Positions 35,955 to 44,446 of a DNA stretch of 64,000 nucleotides are shown here, piece by piece. The first letter of the stretch is position 1. The number at the start of each line of letters is the position of its first letter. Location of the stretch: the NCBI RefSeq assembly GCF_014205635.1, contig NZ_JACIIV010000015.1, forward strand, positions 42,345-106,344. The letters are read 5' to 3'. The position numbers were made by a program, and so were the translations under genes. This DNA is from Polymorphobacter multimanifer. Lineage in GTDB: Bacteria > Pseudomonadota > Alphaproteobacteria > Sphingomonadales > Sphingomonadaceae. The notes below the pieces were generated by a model. That model was given only the letters and a program-made list of their open reading frames with translations, searched no databases and was not told the DNA's origin.

Positions 35955-36898
35955 CCGAAGATCTCGCCACCCTCGCCACCGCGCGCGGCTGGGCCGAAGC
36001 GGGACACCGCGTGGCGATCGCCACCGTGGTCTCGGCCTGGGGGTCGGCCCCGCGCCGCGCCGGAAGCCACCTCGCCATCCGCGACGATGGCCTGTTCGCC
36101 GGCTCGGTGAGCGGCGGCTGTGTCGAAGGCGAAGTGATCTTCGAAGCCCAGGCGCTGCTCGCCGAAACCACCGGGGTGCGCAGCCTCGAATACGGCGTTG
36201 CCGATGAAACAGCCTGGCGAGTCGGCCTTGCCTGTGGCGGTCGAATCACCGTGCTCGTGCAGCGGCTCGCCGATGATGGCTTTCCAGTCGCGATCATCGA
36301 TGGCCTTGAAGCCGCTGCCCGCGCCGGCCGAAGCATGACGGTGGTGACCGATCTCGGCCGCGGCGCCAGCTGGATGGGCGACGCCGACGACATCCATTTC
36401 ATCCGCCCCTGGGCACCGCCACGCCGGCTCGCCATCATCGGCGCCGTGCATATCGCACAGGCGCTGGTGCCGCTGGCACAGGGGCTCGGGATCAGCACCA
36501 CCGTCATCGATCCGCGCACATTGTTCGCTGCGGATGATCGTTTTGCCGGGCTGCTGCTCGACCGGCGGTGGCCCGACGAGGCACTGGCGGCGTGGGCACC
36601 CAATGCCGCCTCGGCCGTGGTGGCGCTCACCCATGACCCCAAGCTCGACGATGTCGGGCTGGCAGCGGCACTTCGCTCGGATGCCTTTTACATCGCAGCG
36701 CTGGGCAGCCGGAAGAACCATGCCCTGCGCCGTGAACGGCTGGCAGCATTCGGCTTGGACAGCGAGGCCCTCGACCGGGTTCGCGGTCCGGCCGGTCTTG
36801 CCATCGGTGCGCAAGGCCCGGCCGAAATTGCGCTCAGCATTGCCGCCGAGCTGACGGCTGCCTGGCACGGCGTGCTCGCCCCGACGGCGCCCGCTTGA
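35945..36898 (+). CDS. XdhC/CoxF-family molybdenum hydroxylase maturation protein
   Basis: 317 residues. The N-terminal XdhC/CoxI domain (VVSAWGSAPRRAGSHLAIRDDGLFAGSVSGGCVEGEV, GLACGGRITVLVQ) is followed by a Rossmann-like XdhC C-terminal domain (RRLAIIGAVHIAQALVPLAQGLG, AFYIAALGSRKNHALRRERL). Such proteins bind molybdenum cofactor, help sulfurate it and insert it into xanthine dehydrogenase- or CODH-type enzymes. It is coupled by overlap to coxG upstream and to the MoCF gene downstream (4 bases). Confidence 0.9.
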   Translation: MELTEDLATLATARGWAEAGHRVAIATVVSAWGSAPRRAGSHLAIRDDGLFAGSVSGGCVEGEVIFEAQALLAETTGVRSLEYGVADETAWRVGLACGGRITVLVQRLADDGFPVAIIDGLEAAARAGRSMTVVTDLGRGASWMGDADDIHFIRPWAPPRRLAIIGAVHIAQALVPLAQGLGISTTVIDPRTLFAADDRFAGLLLDRRWPDEALAAWAPNAASAVVALTHDPKLDDVGLAAALRSDAFYIAALGSRKNHALRRERLAAFGLDSEALDRVRGPAGLAIGAQGPAEIALSIAAELTAAWHGVLAPTAPA

Positions 36899-37869
36899 TC
36901 TTCGCCGAATTGCCGCTGGCGGAGGCCGAGGGCGCACTGCTCGCCCATGGCCAGATGGTCGGCACGGCGCGCTGGAGCAAGGGCCGGCGGCTGACGGCCG
37001 ATGATCTTGCCGAGGCCGCGCGCTCAGGGCTCGATCGACTGATGGTCGCGCGGCTCGATGCCGATGATGTGGCCGAAGATGCCGCCGCCACCGCCTTGGC
37101 AGCAGCGCTTGCCGGCGGGCATGTCGAGGTGCTGCCGGCGGCACATGGCCGTGCCAACCTTGCAGCGCGCACCGCCGGCGTACTCGCGGTCGATCCGGGG
37201 TGCGTAACGGCGGTGAACGCCATCGACGAGGCGCTGACCCTCGGCACGCTGGCACCGATGGCGCGGGTGCGCGCCGGCGAGATCATCGCCACGGTGAAGG
37301 TCATCCGCTATGCCGTCGCCCGCCCTGCCCTCGACGCCGCTCTCGCCGCATCGGCGCCGATGCAGGTCCATGGCTTCCGCCCATGCGATGTGGCGCTAGT
37401 TGCCACGCGGCTGCCGGGGGTGAGCGACAAGGCAATGGCGAAGACGCTGCGGGTCACGCGCGCGCGGGTCGAGGCGCTCGGGTGCAGGCTGGTGCCGCTG
37501 CCCGCGGTGGCGCACGACACTTCGGCCCTTGCCGCGGTGATGGCCGGTTGCACCGCCGAGCTTCTGCTTGTTGCGAGCGCGTCTGCCAGCGTGGATCGCG
37601 GTGATGTCGTGCCCGCCGCCATGGTGCGCGCCGGTGGCCATGTCGAACGGCTGGGGATGCCGGTCGATCCCGGCAACCTGCTGGTGCTGGGCGAAGTGAA
37701 TGGCCGCCCCGTCATCGGCCTCCCCGGCTGCGCGCGCTCGCCCAGGCGCAACGGGCTCGATCTCGTACTGGAGCGGCTCATTGCCGGTCTGCCGGTCACA
37801 GCCGCCGACATCGCGGCGATGGGCGCCGGCGGCCTGCTGCCCGAAGCCGAGCGACCGGTGCCACGATGA
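36895..37869 (+). CDS. Molybdopterin-binding (MoCF-domain) protein
   Basis: 324 residues. It resembles the MoeA/MogA-like molybdopterin-binding proteins found in cox and xdh accessory clusters. The N-terminal part (MIFAELPLAEAEGALLAHGQMV, GRRLTADDLAEAARSGLDRLMVARL) is MoeA-like. The C-terminal half (LLVASASASVDRGDVVPAAMVRAGGHVERLGMPVDPGNLLVLGEVNGRPVIGLPGCARSPRRNGLDLVLERL) resembles a MoCF domain. Probably handles cofactor for a molybdenum hydroxylase. The ATG overlaps the xdhC stop (ATGA), and the end overlaps mocA by four bases. Confidence 0.82.
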   Translation: MIFAELPLAEAEGALLAHGQMVGTARWSKGRRLTADDLAEAARSGLDRLMVARLDADDVAEDAAATALAAALAGGHVEVLPAAHGRANLAARTAGVLAVDPGCVTAVNAIDEALTLGTLAPMARVRAGEIIATVKVIRYAVARPALDAALAASAPMQVHGFRPCDVALVATRLPGVSDKAMAKTLRVTRARVEALGCRLVPLPAVAHDTSALAAVMAGCTAELLLVASASASVDRGDVVPAAMVRAGGHVERLGMPVDPGNLLVLGEVNGRPVIGLPGCARSPRRNGLDLVLERLIAGLPVTAADIAAMGAGGLLPEAERPVPR

Positions 37870-38429
37870 GGTGCGGCGCGGTCCTGCTCGCCGCCGGACG
37901 CTCCTCCCGGATGGTCGGCGGCCACAAGCTGCTCATGCCGTGGCGGGGCAAGGCGCTGGTTGCCCATGCTGCCGATGCCGCACTCGCTGCCGGGCTGCCG
38001 CTGCTCGTCGTGCTCGGGCATCAAGCCGCGGCAGTGCGCGAAGCGCTCGGGAACCGGGCGATGTCGTTCGTGACCGCCGAGGATCATGTGCTGGGGCTGG
38101 CGCATTCGCTCGGCGCCGGGCTGCGGGCGGCACCCGAGGACTGGGATGCCGCCCTGGTGATGCTGGGGGACATGCCGCGCATCGAGCCTGCATTGCTGGC
38201 GACTTTGGCGGCGACCGATGGCGTGGCAGCGCCGGTCTGGGCCGGCCAGCGTGGCAATCCGGTCCGCTGGCCGCGCGCCCACTGGCCGGCGCTGCTGGCC
38301 TTGCAGGGCGATGCCGGCGCGCGTCACCTGTTCGACGGGCTGGCGGTGACTCTCGTTCCTGCACCCAGCGACGCGATATTGGCGGATGTCGATACGGCGG
38401 AGGCACTGGGCGCGCTGCGCCGGACATGA
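37866..38429 (+). CDS. MocA-like molybdenum cofactor nucleotidyltransferase
   Basis: 187 residues of the MobA-like NTP transferase fold. It has the signature LLAAGRSSRMVGGHKLLMPWRGKALV for NTP binding, the metal-binding LGDMPRI, and GNPVRWPRAHWPALLALQGDAGAR. MocA adds CMP to molybdopterin for XDH/CODH-type enzymes, and this subgroup (CoxI/MocA-like) is the likely assignment; MobA-type GMP addition is less likely from context. It ends the four-gene maturation operon, followed by a strong hairpin. Confidence 0.88.
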   Translation: MRCGAVLLAAGRSSRMVGGHKLLMPWRGKALVAHAADAALAAGLPLLVVLGHQAAAVREALGNRAMSFVTAEDHVLGLAHSLGAGLRAAPEDWDAALVMLGDMPRIEPALLATLAATDGVAAPVWAGQRGNPVRWPRAHWPALLALQGDAGARHLFDGLAVTLVPAPSDAILADVDTAEALGALRRT

Positions 38430-38432
38430 AAA

Positions 38433-38457
38433 GGCCCGGCGGTGGTGCCGCCGGGCC
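38433..38457 (-). terminator. Rho-independent terminator of the YccA-like gene
   Basis: A perfect 10-base stem GGCCCGGCGG / CCGCCGGGCC with a 5-base loop. Read leftward it is followed by TTTT, so it terminates the Bax-inhibitor gene. The stem may also stop rightward transcripts from mocA, though that side lacks a T-run. Confidence 0.85.
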
Positions 38458-38483
38458 CGGAAGTCAGAACCTGTGCCGGCGGA

Positions 38484-39218
38484 TCAGCGGCGGTCGCCCA
38501 TGAAGCGCAGCAGGAACAGGAAGAGGTTGATGAAGTCGAGATACAGCGTCAGCGCGCCCATGATGACGGCCTTGCCTGCAAAGCTGCTGCCCTGCACTTC
38601 ATAGTAGAAGTTCTTAATCTTCTGCGTGTCGTACACGGTCAGTCCGGCGAACAGGAACACACCGATGATCGAGATGCCGAGGTCGAGTGCCGACGACTTC
38701 AGGAAGAAGTTGCCGATCATCGCGACGACGATGCCGATCAGGCCCATCATCAGGAACTTGCCCATCGCCGACAGGTCACGCTTCGTGGTGTAGCCGTAGA
38801 GGCTCAACCCAGCAAAACCCGCCGAGGCCGCGAAGAAGGTCGTGGCGATCGAACCACCGGTGTAGACGAGAAAGATCGTCGACAGCGATGCGCCCATCAG
38901 CGCGGCATAGACCCAGAAGATGCTCTTCGCCGCACCTTCGGACAGACGATTGATCCCGAAGCTGAGCCACAACACGAGCCCGATAGGGGCAAACATCACG
39001 ATATACTTCAGGAAGCCCGGCTGCGTGAAGATCTGCGCGGCAAGCGAGTTCTCGCCGCCCTGCGCCATCAGCAGCGCGACGATGCCGGTGAGCAGCACGC
39101 CCGAAGCCATGTAATTGTACACCGAGAGCATATGCGCCCGGAGCCCGGCGTCGAAGCCGGCGTTAGCGTCAGCCGCGGAGCGAACCGCGCCGATGCGTGG
39201 ATCCAGCGGATTGGCCAT
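38484..39218 (-). CDS. Bax inhibitor-1/YccA family membrane protein
   Basis: 244 residues with seven hydrophobic segments (for example YIVMFAPIGLVLWLSFGIN, IFWVYAALMGASLSTIFLVYTG, FLMMGLIGIVVAMIGNFFL). The late segment GLTVYDTQKIKNFY and the acidic-site region LTLYLDFINLFLFLLRFMG are typical of the family. Bacterial members are pH-sensitive calcium leak channels or modulators of FtsH proteolysis; the role here is not determined. The ATG has GGAGG seven bases upstream; an open frame 24 codons longer lacks support. It stands alone with its own terminator. Confidence 0.93.
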   Translation of the reverse strand: MANPLDPRIGAVRSAADANAGFDAGLRAHMLSVYNYMASGVLLTGIVALLMAQGGENSLAAQIFTQPGFLKYIVMFAPIGLVLWLSFGINRLSEGAAKSIFWVYAALMGASLSTIFLVYTGGSIATTFFAASAGFAGLSLYGYTTKRDLSAMGKFLMMGLIGIVVAMIGNFFLKSSALDLGISIIGVFLFAGLTVYDTQKIKNFYYEVQGSSFAGKAVIMGALTLYLDFINLFLFLLRFMGDRR

Positions 39219-39302
39219 TCTTTCCTCCAAAAACCCGGCGAAGCTGCCGGTCATCTCCCGCAATATCGGGCAAGCGCGCCCGTTTTTCAATGGTCCCTGC
39301 CG

Positions 39303-41786
39303 TCACAGTCCCCGCAAAACCGCATTCGGCCGAGCCGAGAGCGCGCTCCACGATCCCGCGAGCCCCAGCAACACCGTCACCACCGCCCCCAAACCCACCG
39401 TCGCGACAACCGGCCACCAGATCGGCTCCCACTCCAGCGAGAACACCTGGGTAATGACAAACCACCCTGCCCCGGTGCCCAGCGCGAGCGCCAACCCCGA
39501 GACGATTCCGGCAAGCAGCAGATATTCCGCCAGCGTCGCCAGCGCCACCTGGCCGCGGGTGGCGCCGAGCAGCTTGAGCAGCACGGCATCATAGGTGCGT
39601 GCCCGCGCGCCCGAAGCAAGCGCGCCGATCAGAACCGCAATCCCCGCCGCCACCGTCACCGATGCCGCCGCCCGGATGGCCGCCGAAAGCTGGGCGAGCA
39701 GTTCGCTCACCTGGCCGATCACGTCCTTGACGCGGATGATCGATGCCGTGGGAAAGGTCTGGCCGACAACGCGCTGAACGCCACGCTCCTGCGCGGGCTC
39801 GACGGCGACAGTCGCCATCCAGCCATGCGGTGCGGCTTCGAGCGCGCCGGGCGCGAACAGGATCGCGAAATTGAAGCCGAGCGACTGCCAGTCGATCTTG
39901 CGTGTGCTGGCGATCTTCGCCTCGATCTCCACGCCGAGCACCGACACGGTCAGGCTGTCCCCGATCTTCAGCCCCAGCGCCTTGGCGGCATCATCATCGA
40001 GGCTGATGAGCGGCGGCCCGGCATAATCCTTCGGCCACCATGTGCCGCTCACCAGCGTGTTGGCCTGCGGAAATTCGGCGGCATAGCTCAGGCCCCGGTC
40101 GCCGCGAAGGATCCAGGCCTCGTCATTGGCCTTAATCTCCCCCGCCGGCACCCCGTTCACCGCCGTCACCGGCCCCCTCAGTGATGGCACAACGGTCATT
40201 TCCGCCCCCGGCGCGACCCCTGCAATAGCCGTGCGGAACCCTTCGATGCCCTCGCGCGGGACGTCGATCACGAAAAAGCTCGGCGCCTTGTCGGGAATGG
40301 TGCGGTTGATCTGGCCGGAAAAATTGCTCTCGATCGTGGCCAATGTGGCGAACAGCGTCAGCCCCAGCCCTAGCGCCATCACCAGCTGCCGCGTCGGCGC
40401 GCCGGGGCGGTGCAAATTGCCCAAAGCCAGTCTCAACAACATGTTGCGCGGCCGCGGCGCCCGCGCCGCCACCGCCCGCACCCCCGAAGCCAGCGCCCAG
40501 AGCAGCAGCACCAGCCCGATCGCGGCGCCAAGAAACGCAAAAACGAACGGCGTATCCCCGGCGCGCAGCAACGTGATCGCCACAATGGCAATTGCAGCCA
40601 GCACAATGACGGCAATCGTTCCACCACCCGGCCGAGCCTTGCGCTCGGTAAGGCTGCGGTAGAGGCGGGCAGCTGGCATCTTCGCCGCCTCGGCGAGCGG
40701 CCATAGTGCGAACATGAGTGCGATAAGAAGGCCATAGGCCGCCGAAGCCGCCAATGCCCCCCATTGCGGCGTGAGGCTGGGCGGCACCGGCAGGCTGTCG
40801 GCGGCAAAACTGGCGACCGCCCATGGCGCCAGCGACCCGAGGCCCAGGCCAACGACGATGGCGCCGAGCGTGACCAGCCCGATCTGCCAGAGGTAGATGG
40901 CGCGAACGAGCGCACTGTCGGCGCCCAGCGTCTTCAAAGTGGCGATGGTGCGGGTGCGGGCGCCGAGATAGGCGCTCACACCACCCGCCACGCCGACGCC
41001 CGATACGACGAGCGCCGTCAACCCCACCAGCGTGAGAAACTGGCCGAGATTGTTGACGAAACGCTGGGTGCTCGGCGCACCATTGGTGGCGTCGCGAAAC
41101 TGGAAGCCGGCGTCGGGCGCAGCCGCCTCAAGGCCTTTGGTGGTGGCCGCAAGATCGGTCCCCGGCGGCAAGCGCACGCGGTAGCGACTGCTGTACTGGC
41201 TGCCCGGTCCGAGCAGCCCGGTGGCTTCGAGGTCGGCGCGCGCCATCAGCAGATTGGGGCCAAAGCCCAGGCCGTCGCCCGCCTTGTCGGGCTCCTCCAC
41301 GATGATGCCACCCACCTTGAGCGGAAGGCTGCCGATCACCACGGCATCGCCGGTCCGCAGGGCGAGCTTGTCGGCAAGTGCGGTGGAAAGTGCCACGCTG
41401 CCGGGCTCCACCCGGTCGCCTCCATCCATCCGGAAACTGCCATAGAGCGGCCAATTGGCGTCGATCGCCTTGATCTCGGCGTAGGTGCGCTCTTCATTGG
41501 CCGGGTTGCTCGCCATGCCGCGCAGCTTGGCGACTTCGGAGACCGGGCCGAGTGCCGCAAGCTGCGCCACCTCGTCCTCGGTCGCAAAGCGGCCCGAAAG
41601 CCGCGCCTCGATGTCGCCGCCCAGTATCAGCTGGCCGCGCTCGGCGAGCCCGGCGCTGATCGCCGAAGACAGGCTGCCCACCCCGGCTAGGGCCGCCACC
41701 CCGAGGATGAGGCAGACGGCGAGCAGCCGCAGGCCCTGCAGACCGCCGCGGAGCTCGCGCAGCGCGAGACTGAGCGCCAGGCTCAA
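39303..41786 (-). CDS. ABC transporter permease, FtsX-like (YbbP type)
   Basis: 827 residues with about ten membrane segments in two FtsX-like permease halves and large periplasmic domains. The N-terminus is LSLALRELRGGLQGLRLLAVCLILGVAAL. FtsX regions include LTLVGLTALVVSGVGVAGGVSAYLGARTRTIATLKTLGA and AASVTVAAGIAVLIGALASGARARTYDAVLLKLLGATRGQV. It pairs with the LolD/YbbA-type ATPase encoded upstream. YbbAP systems are mechanotransmission-type rather than classic transporters, and their substrate is unsettled. The gene begins at the ATGA overlap with the dienelactone hydrolase gene. Confidence 0.9.
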   Translation of the reverse strand: MSLALSLALRELRGGLQGLRLLAVCLILGVAALAGVGSLSSAISAGLAERGQLILGGDIEARLSGRFATEDEVAQLAALGPVSEVAKLRGMASNPANEERTYAEIKAIDANWPLYGSFRMDGGDRVEPGSVALSTALADKLALRTGDAVVIGSLPLKVGGIIVEEPDKAGDGLGFGPNLLMARADLEATGLLGPGSQYSSRYRVRLPPGTDLAATTKGLEAAAPDAGFQFRDATNGAPSTQRFVNNLGQFLTLVGLTALVVSGVGVAGGVSAYLGARTRTIATLKTLGADSALVRAIYLWQIGLVTLGAIVVGLGLGSLAPWAVASFAADSLPVPPSLTPQWGALAASAAYGLLIALMFALWPLAEAAKMPAARLYRSLTERKARPGGGTIAVIVLAAIAIVAITLLRAGDTPFVFAFLGAAIGLVLLLWALASGVRAVAARAPRPRNMLLRLALGNLHRPGAPTRQLVMALGLGLTLFATLATIESNFSGQINRTIPDKAPSFFVIDVPREGIEGFRTAIAGVAPGAEMTVVPSLRGPVTAVNGVPAGEIKANDEAWILRGDRGLSYAAEFPQANTLVSGTWWPKDYAGPPLISLDDDAAKALGLKIGDSLTVSVLGVEIEAKIASTRKIDWQSLGFNFAILFAPGALEAAPHGWMATVAVEPAQERGVQRVVGQTFPTASIIRVKDVIGQVSELLAQLSAAIRAAASVTVAAGIAVLIGALASGARARTYDAVLLKLLGATRGQVALATLAEYLLLAGIVSGLALALGTGAGWFVITQVFSLEWEPIWWPVVATVGLGAVVTVLLGLAGSWSALSARPNAVLRGL

Positions 41787-42490
41787 CCGCCGAGCACCTC
41801 GGGCAGGAAGGCCATCAGGCTCGCCCAGGAGCGGCGATCGGCATCGGCATTGTACTGGATGCCCCCGGCTGGGTTGGCGGCGCCGGCAAAGGTGAAGGCG
41901 TGCATCGTCTGGCCATAGGCATGGATCTGCCAGTCGGCACCCGCGGCGTTGAGTTCATGCCCCAGCGCAACGGTGGCTTCGGGCGGCGCCATCGGGTCGT
42001 CCCAGCCATGCAGCACCAGCACCTTGGCGCTGATCGGCGACTGCTCGCCCAGCCCCGGCGGTGCGTAGATGCCATGGAAGCTTACGGCGGCCTTCACCCG
42101 CGGATCGGCACTGCGCGCCACATCGAGCGCGCACAACCCGCCAAAGCAATATCCGATGATGGCGATGCGATCGGCGTCGAGCGCCTCATGCGCCGCCGCG
42201 GCCTCGACCGCAGCGAGCAGCCGGCGGCGCAGCCCGGCGCGGTCGGCAAGCCACGGGTTCATCAGCGCGCTGTTGTCGCCGTGCAGATCGCCGCGATTTC
42301 CGGCGCCATAGACATCGAGTGCCAGCCCTGCATAGCCGGCTTCAGCCAGCCGATCGGCCACCGCATTGTCCTGCGCGGTCTGCCCTGCCCAATTATGGGC
42401 AATCAGCACCACCGGGTGCGGGCCATCGCCCGTCGGCAATGCCAGATAGCCGGCGCACGCAGTGTCTCCGTCGTGATACTGGAATTCCAT
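41783..42490 (-). CDS. Dienelactone hydrolase family protein
   Basis: 235 residues, alpha/beta hydrolase fold. It shows VLIAHNWAGQTAQDN, the nucleophile Cys115 in IIGYCFGG (Cys in place of Ser, as in dienelactone hydrolases), VLHGWDDPMAPPE with the catalytic Asp, and a late HAFTF with the catalytic His. It could hydrolyse an ester or lactone; the substrate is unknown. It is inserted between the ABC ATPase and permease genes, overlapping the latter by 4 bases. The ATG at 42490 has GGGAGAG upstream; the longer frame adds an Arg-rich, implausible extension. Confidence 0.9.
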   Translation of the reverse strand: MEFQYHDGDTACAGYLALPTGDGPHPVVLIAHNWAGQTAQDNAVADRLAEAGYAGLALDVYGAGNRGDLHGDNSALMNPWLADRAGLRRRLLAAVEAAAAHEALDADRIAIIGYCFGGLCALDVARSADPRVKAAVSFHGIYAPPGLGEQSPISAKVLVLHGWDDPMAPPEATVALGHELNAAGADWQIHAYGQTMHAFTFAGAANPAGGIQYNADADRRSWASLMAFLPEVLGG

Positions 42491-42501
42491 CGTCGCTCTC
42501 C

Positions 42502-43215
42502 CTATTCCGCCACGTCTGCAAGTGCTGCCATGGTGCTGGTATCCCGCACGATATGCCCGTCGCGCATTTCGATGATGCGGTCGCAACGCGCCGCCAGCTC
42601 GGCATCATGGGTGATCAGCACCAGTGTGGCGCCGGTCTCGGCGAGCCGCGCGAACAGCATCTCGACCACCGCCTCCCCGGTTGCCGCATCGAGGTTACCC
42701 GTGGGCTCGTCGGCAAAGATCAGCGCAGGGCGCGCTGCCAGTGCGCGGGCGATGCCCACCCGCTGCTGTTCGCCGCCGGAAAGCTGGGTCGGATAATGGG
42801 TGAGGCGGTGCCCGAGGCCGACCGATTCGAGCTCGGCAGCGGCGCGCGCCGCATGCCCTCCGATATTGGCGAGTTCGAGCGGAACGGCGACATTCTCGAG
42901 CGCCGTCATCGTCGGGATGAGGTGAAAAGCCTGCAGCACGATGCCGATGCGGCCGCGTCGTGCCCGCGCCAGCCCGTCCTCATCGAGCGCCGAGAAATCC
43001 GCGCCAGCGACCATCACCCTGCCGCTGTTCGCCTGCTCCAGCCCCGCCAGAACTGCCATCAACGAGGATTTTCCTGATCCGGATGGCCCAAGGATCGCCA
43101 GTCGCTCGCCGGCATGAACTTGCAGGTTGACGCTCCGCAAAACCTCCACCCGTGCTTCGCCCGTTCCGAAGCCAAGGGTGACATTCTCGGCATCAATGAC
43201 AATACTGGGCTGCAT
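42502..43215 (-). CDS. ABC transporter ATP-binding protein (YbbA/LolD type)
   Basis: 237 residues with Walker A GPSGSGKSS, Q-loop VLQAFHLIPTMTALENV, signature LSGGEQQR, Walker B ALIFADEPTGNLD and H-loop ITHDAE. It belongs to the MacB/LolD/YbbA group that powers FtsX-like permeases. It is the first gene of the leftward operon with a dienelactone hydrolase and the permease. The start (MQPSIVIDAENV) has GGGAAAA upstream. It is divergent from tesA with only 25 bases between them, the same gene order as E. coli tesA/ybbA/ybbP apart from the inserted hydrolase. Confidence 0.94.
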   Translation of the reverse strand: MQPSIVIDAENVTLGFGTGEARVEVLRSVNLQVHAGERLAILGPSGSGKSSLMAVLAGLEQANSGRVMVAGADFSALDEDGLARARRGRIGIVLQAFHLIPTMTALENVAVPLELANIGGHAARAAAELESVGLGHRLTHYPTQLSGGEQQRVGIARALAARPALIFADEPTGNLDAATGEAVVEMLFARLAETGATLVLITHDAELAARCDRIIEMRDGHIVRDTSTMAALADVAE

Positions 43216-43240
43216 GGAGTTTTCCCGAAAAGGCCAATTC

Positions 43241-43906
43241 ATGTACGACTCGAAACGACGATATGGCAACGACCGAAGGATTTACCAGTTCACACTCGGA
43301 TTGTTGCTGCTGATGCTGCCCTTCGCCGCACAAGCGGCGCCGCGCACAATCCTCGCCTATGGGGACAGCCTGACCGCAGGCTATCAGCTGCGCCCCGGTG
43401 AAGGCTTTGCTCCGCAACTCGAAGCGGCGCTCAAGGCGCGCGGCCATGACGTCAAGGTGGCAATGGGCGGCGTATCGGGGGACACGACCGCGCAAGGGCG
43501 GGCACGAATGGCATGGACGCTGGCCGGGATAAAGGCAAAGCCCGATCTGGTGATCCTGGAGCTCGGCGCCAACGACATGCTGCGTGGCCAGTCTCCCGCC
43601 ACCGCCCGCGCCAATCTCGATGCAATGATCGTCGAATTCCAGAAGCGCGGCAGCCGCGTGTTGCTGGCGGGCATGCAGGCGCAGCCGAACCTCGGCGCCA
43701 AATATGTGCAGGAATTCAACGCGATCTTTCCCGGCTTGGCAAAGGCGCGCGGCGTGGCGCTCTACCCGTTCTTCATGGACGGAGTGGCGTCGGTGAAGGG
43801 CATGCAGCTCTCCGATGGCCTGCATCCGACTGCCGGCGGCGTAAAGGTGATCGTCCGGCGCATCCTGCCCAGCGTCGAGCGCGAACTGGCCAAGCTGCCG
43901 AAATAG
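43241..43906 (+). CDS. tesA: Arylesterase / lysophospholipase L1-like SGNH hydrolase
   Basis: 221 residues. A long N-region and signal peptide (FTLGLLLLMLPFAAQAAP) target it to the periplasm. SGNH blocks are visible: block I GDSLTAGY with Ser43, GGVSGDTT (block II Gly), LGANDML (block III Asn), and DGLHPT (block V Asp/His). TesA-type enzymes hydrolyse acyl-CoA thioesters, lysophospholipids and arylesters. The start is chosen for AAGG upstream and the signal peptide. The gene is divergent from the ABC ATPase, so its promoter must lie within that gene's first codons. Confidence 0.92.
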   Translation: MYDSKRRYGNDRRIYQFTLGLLLLMLPFAAQAAPRTILAYGDSLTAGYQLRPGEGFAPQLEAALKARGHDVKVAMGGVSGDTTAQGRARMAWTLAGIKAKPDLVILELGANDMLRGQSPATARANLDAMIVEFQKRGSRVLLAGMQAQPNLGAKYVQEFNAIFPGLAKARGVALYPFFMDGVASVKGMQLSDGLHPTAGGVKVIVRRILPSVERELAKLPK

Positions 43907-44446
43907 ATGCACCGGCTGTTCGTCGCCCTCGAACTGCCGCCGCTGGTCCGCGACGCGCTGCTGGCCGTGCATGGCGGTGTTGCGGGGGCCCGCTGGCAGC
44001 GCGACGACCAGCTTCACCTGACGCTGCGCTTCATCGGCGAGGTCGATCGCCATCAGGCGCAGGACGTTTCCGCCGCACTTGGTTCGGTCAACATCCAGCG
44101 TTTTGCGCTGTCGCTGGGGCTGCCTGGCACCTTCGACCGACGCGGGCGGATCGACACGCTGTGGGTCGGCGTGACCCCGCAGTCCGAGGTGGGAGCGCTG
44201 GCCAAGCGGGTCGATTCCGCACTTTTGCGTATCGGCCTGCCGCCGGAAACCCGCGCCTTTGTGCCGCACATCACCGTGGCGCGGTTCAGCCGCATCGCCG
44301 GTCCATTGGAAGGCTTTCCTGCAGCCCCGCTGCCGGCCACGCCCTGGGACGTGACCGGCTTTGCATTATGGGAGAGCCGCCTCGGCCATGACGGCGCCGA
44401 TTATGCGGTGATCGAACGGTACGGCTCCCACTACGCAGCCTTATAG
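43907..44446 (+). CDS. thpR: RNA 2',3'-cyclic phosphodiesterase
   Basis: 179 residues of the 2H phosphoesterase family. Both HxTx motifs are present: HLTL (about residues 37-40) and HITV (about 124-127). The start MHRLFVALELPP is typical of ThpR/LigT, which opens 2',3'-cyclic phosphates on RNA and can ligate tRNA halves in vitro. It begins directly after the tesA stop codon. Its 3' end overlaps the opposite-strand gcvPB by 16 bases. Confidence 0.93.
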   Translation: MHRLFVALELPPLVRDALLAVHGGVAGARWQRDDQLHLTLRFIGEVDRHQAQDVSAALGSVNIQRFALSLGLPGTFDRRGRIDTLWVGVTPQSEVGALAKRVDSALLRIGLPPETRAFVPHITVARFSRIAGPLEGFPAAPLPATPWDVTGFALWESRLGHDGADYAVIERYGSHYAAL

